Part shown: positions 62,303 through 64,000 of the stretch, in pieces
Layout: each line of letters begins with the position of its first letter
Numbering within the stretch: the first letter of the stretch is position 1
Source of the DNA: a delta proteobacterium NaphS2
GTDB lineage: Bacteria; Desulfobacterota; DSM-4660; Desulfatiglandales; Desulfatiglandaceae
Direction of reading: 5' to 3'
Assembly (NCBI GenBank): GCA_000179315.1
Contig: ADZZ01000090.1
Span: forward strand, 1-64,000
DNA length: 64,000 nt
The notes under the pieces: model-generated
Seen by the model: the letters and a program-made list of their open reading frames with translations, nothing else
The model's database searches: none
Told to the model about the DNA's origin: nothing
Made by a program: the position numbers and the translations under genes

Positions 62303-62590
62303 TTAGGCCAGTTCGAGCTTCAGTGTTCGGCCGACGGCATGGGCTGCTTTTCTGAGGGTATGCAAGGTAACCGATTCATTGACAGGATCAAGGAGCCTAT
62401 CGAGAGACGATCGGCTTGTATTCATTTTCCTTGCCATTTCTGATTTTGACAGCTTATTCCTTTTCATCTCCTGCTCTATTTGCCAAGCCAGGACCCTTTT
62501 GATAGCGGTCTCCGTGCATTCTTCAAAGATCCCTTCCTCTTTGAGGAAGTCATTGAAGCTCCCACCCAGATTTTTGCGTTTGTCATTCAT
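62303..62590 (-). CDS. HigA-like XRE antitoxin
   Basis: 95 residues: VLAWQIEQEMKRNKLSKSEM, ARKMNTSRSSLDRLLDPVNE and TLHTLRKAAHAVGRTLKLEL, a complete XRE helix-turn-helix. The ATG overlaps the upstream toxin stop (ATGA at 62590). Confidence 0.85.
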   Translation of the reverse strand: MNDKRKNLGGSFNDFLKEEGIFEECTETAIKRVLAWQIEQEMKRNKLSKSEMARKMNTSRSSLDRLLDPVNESVTLHTLRKAAHAVGRTLKLELA

Positions 62591-62949
62591 CAGATTTTTC
62601 CTTTGTCAAAATGGGACATACGCTGTTTGGCGATCCTCAGATCATTTAGAGGTGTTTTAGCGCTCTTTTTAATGAAACCATGCAGGAGGATCATCATATG
62701 CCCGCTTACCGTGAAGAAAACTCTTGAAATCCGGCTATTTGATAGATCTGAGCGCACTTCCCATAACCTGGAATCGATCTTTCTTACAAGCGGCATGCCA
62801 ATCGGCCACCCCAGCTCAACCGTGCGCACATCGTCACCGATCGTCTTCCTGTCAGCGGGTGTCAATTTTTTGAGCCACTCCTTGACCGGTATCCTCCCCT
62901 TATCAGTCATATAAAACTGAACATCGATGATTTTTATTGTCGGCTTCAT
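62590..62949 (-). CDS. Gp49/HigB-family toxin
   Basis: 119 residues: VQFYMTDKGRIPVKEWLKKL, GWPIGMPLVRKIDSRLWEVR, SRVFFTVSGHMMILLHGFIK and KSAKTPLNDLRIAKQRM. Toxin-first order with an XRE partner and the LHGFxKKxxKTP motif identify the Gp49-like HigB family. Confidence 0.9.
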   Translation of the reverse strand: MKPTIKIIDVQFYMTDKGRIPVKEWLKKLTPADRKTIGDDVRTVELGWPIGMPLVRKIDSRLWEVRSDLSNSRISRVFFTVSGHMMILLHGFIKKSAKTPLNDLRIAKQRMSHFDKGKI

Positions 62950-63299
62950 ACGTAAAAAATGTACCTATTATGGTGCATCTTGTCAAGAAAAAATCGGTTG
63001 TATTGGGGTCCTACCTCAGCAACCCTTAGAATTGTACGCGGAAACTCATAAAAGGTTCTGGGATTTGAAGCAGTTTTGGGTTATGAGTGTTGAGTTTTGG
63101 GTTGAATGATTCAAGATGCCGCCTTCGGCGAGATTCAAGATTCCGGATTCAAAATTCGAGGTTCTGGGTGGGAGATGGCGGTGGTCGGAGGTCGGGAACC
63201 AAAAAAAGAGCTGATGAGCTGAAAGGTCACCCCGGTTCAACGGAGTAAGAAGGTGGAAGCTCAAGGCGCAAAGGGGAAAGGAAGGTCAGGACTCGTTTT

Positions 63300-63561
63300 T
63301 TACTTTGAGAATTTTATTAGCCTTTCGTATTCGTCATGGGAGCCAATCCATACCCAAATAAAATCAGGGCCATCTGGAACTGCAAGCGCCCTGTAATCAA
63401 GACCGACCCTCACCGACCGGAATTTTGCCCACCCTCTTGAAATGGAGAGACGGGTGGTGGGGATTTTTTTTCAGAAGACTGAAGTTTTCTTTCGCAACAC
63501 TTTGGGCAACCGCGGAGAGGTTATGAAAGCATTTCCAGAACCGGGTTGTTGTTCTGTGCAT
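63300..63561 (-). pseudogene. RelE-type toxin, frameshifted
   Basis: From ATG 63561: FWKCFHNLSAVAQSVAKENF, LLKKNPHHPSLHFKRVGK. One surplus A at about 63433 shifts the frame; the rest, FRSVRVGLDYRALAVPDGPD, FIWVWIGSHDEYERLIKFSK and stop, is open in the next frame. SxRVGxxYRALA and IGSHDEYERLI are the family ends. The start directly follows the antitoxin stop. Confidence 0.8.
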
Positions 63562-63759
63562 CTATAGATCCTTGAGACGCTGCTGATGCTTTTCATCTAA
63601 AGCCTCTTGAACTAAAAAATCGAGTTTCCCCCCTTTCGAGTCGGCCTCTAGTTCATGGTCCCACATTTGCCAGTCCCTCTCGGAAAACCATTTTCGGAGC
63701 TCAACGAACTCGGGGCCAGGAAGTCCTTTTATAGCTGCCTTGATTTCTTCGAGTCTCAT
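63562..63759 (-). CDS. Antitoxin of a RelE-type pair
   Basis: 65 residues: MRLEEIKAAIKGLPGPEFVE, LRKWFSERDWQMWDHELEAD and LVQEALDEKHQQRLKDL. The layout (LPxxExxxLxxWFxExDWxxWDxxxExD) is common to small antidotes of RelE-like toxins. Confidence 0.8.
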   Translation of the reverse strand: MRLEEIKAAIKGLPGPEFVELRKWFSERDWQMWDHELEADSKGGKLDFLVQEALDEKHQQRLKDL

Positions 63760-63867
63760 CTTGCTCTCCCGCGGTTGAAAACCCGTGATACCCGTAATAC
63801 AGATAGCCCAGGCGATTCTTGAGTTTGATTTTGACTATCACCTATTTTAGATGTTCATGCATTTATT

Positions 63868-64000
63868 GTAAATCAAAAATATTTTGTATCAAGGGGTTAC
63901 GTCGTTTACGGGTTTGAGAAAAATGAGCGCTCAAATATCACCAAAGGCGAAATCAAGGCACTTCGGGAGTTGGCGAAGGACTATTTGGCACTTGAGGATA
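63868..64000 (+). pseudogene. RelE/HigB-type toxin fragment, continues past the window
   Basis: An open frame without a visible start reads YVVYGFEKNERSNITKGEIK and ALRELAKDYLALED up to the last base. FVYGFxKNERxNIxxxE is a typical C-terminal stretch of one RelE-fold toxin group. The N-terminal half is absent, so it is likely a relic; an antitoxin gene may follow outside the window. Confidence 0.6.

Noticed and set aside
1-64000. tRNA, rRNA, prophage or conjugative element
   Set aside because: No structural RNA gene, phage structural gene, integrase or relaxase was recognised on either strand, so no island type can be named beyond the repeats and IS elements listed.

Overview
The window looks like an accessory region of a Deltaproteobacterium-type (Desulfobacterota) chromosome with intermediate GC. 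That assignment is an inference from the mix of families (TumE, DUF433/DUF5615, UPF0175/DUF3368, BrnT/BrnA, RAYT transposases, IS1595/ISKra4, EPS-associated MarR) and not from a phylogenetic marker. No rRNA, tRNA, CRISPR array or housekeeping operon was recognised.

Layout. 1-0.84 kb: the 3' end of a group II intron. 0.9-8.6 kb: a broken EPS-associated MarR regulator carrying a small MITE, two back-to-back copies (A, B) of a two-gene insertion sequence (HARE-HTH protein plus DDE transposase), and a TumA/TumE module. 8.6-33.1 kb: an archipelago of small toxin-antitoxin (TA) modules, intact and broken, separated by dispersed repeats and interrupted by an IS1595 element, a degenerate HTH+DDE insertion sequence and IS copy C. 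The same stretch holds two full RAYT (REP-associated tyrosine transposase) genes, one truncated RAYT duplicate, a second RAYT type as a pseudogene, a DUF5678/retropepsin pair and a coiled-coil PD-(D/E)XK-like protein. 33.2-56.2 kb: an exopolysaccharide or O-antigen-like cluster on the + strand: methyltransferase, sulfotransferase, Wzx flippase, three glycosyltransferases, Wzy/ligase, two partial sets of diacetamido-uronate type enzymes (oxidoreductase, acyltransferase, aminotransferase), a beta-helix protein and a polyprenyl-phosphate sugar transferase. This cluster is broken by an ISKra4 remnant, an IS4-family element with a 10-bp target duplication, and IS copy D with a 6-bp duplication; D itself hosts a full group II intron. 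56.5-64 kb: a second TA-rich tail (HigB/HigA, UPF0175/DUF3368, MazF, BrnT/BrnA, RelE types) with a four-helix-bundle gene split by an inverted-repeat-flanked GIY-YIG gene.

How parts fit together. The most striking pattern is that dispersed repeats between TA modules match the 3' ends of RAYT genes. Repeat R1 holds the last codons of the short RAYT, a 40-bp hairpin that overlaps its stop codon, and a tail ending in GTCCGACCCCA. Repeat R2 follows remnants of a longer RAYT and ends in GCGTCCCCC. I infer that RAYT-driven spread of these ends, with recombination between copies, built and shuffled the TA archipelago. Several TA modules share a TTGACA-17 bp-GATATT promoter.

Many genes are broken by single-base changes or by IS boundaries, so the region appears to be decaying. 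At the extreme left edge four homopolymer-shortening differences from the second intron copy suggest sequence error rather than biology.
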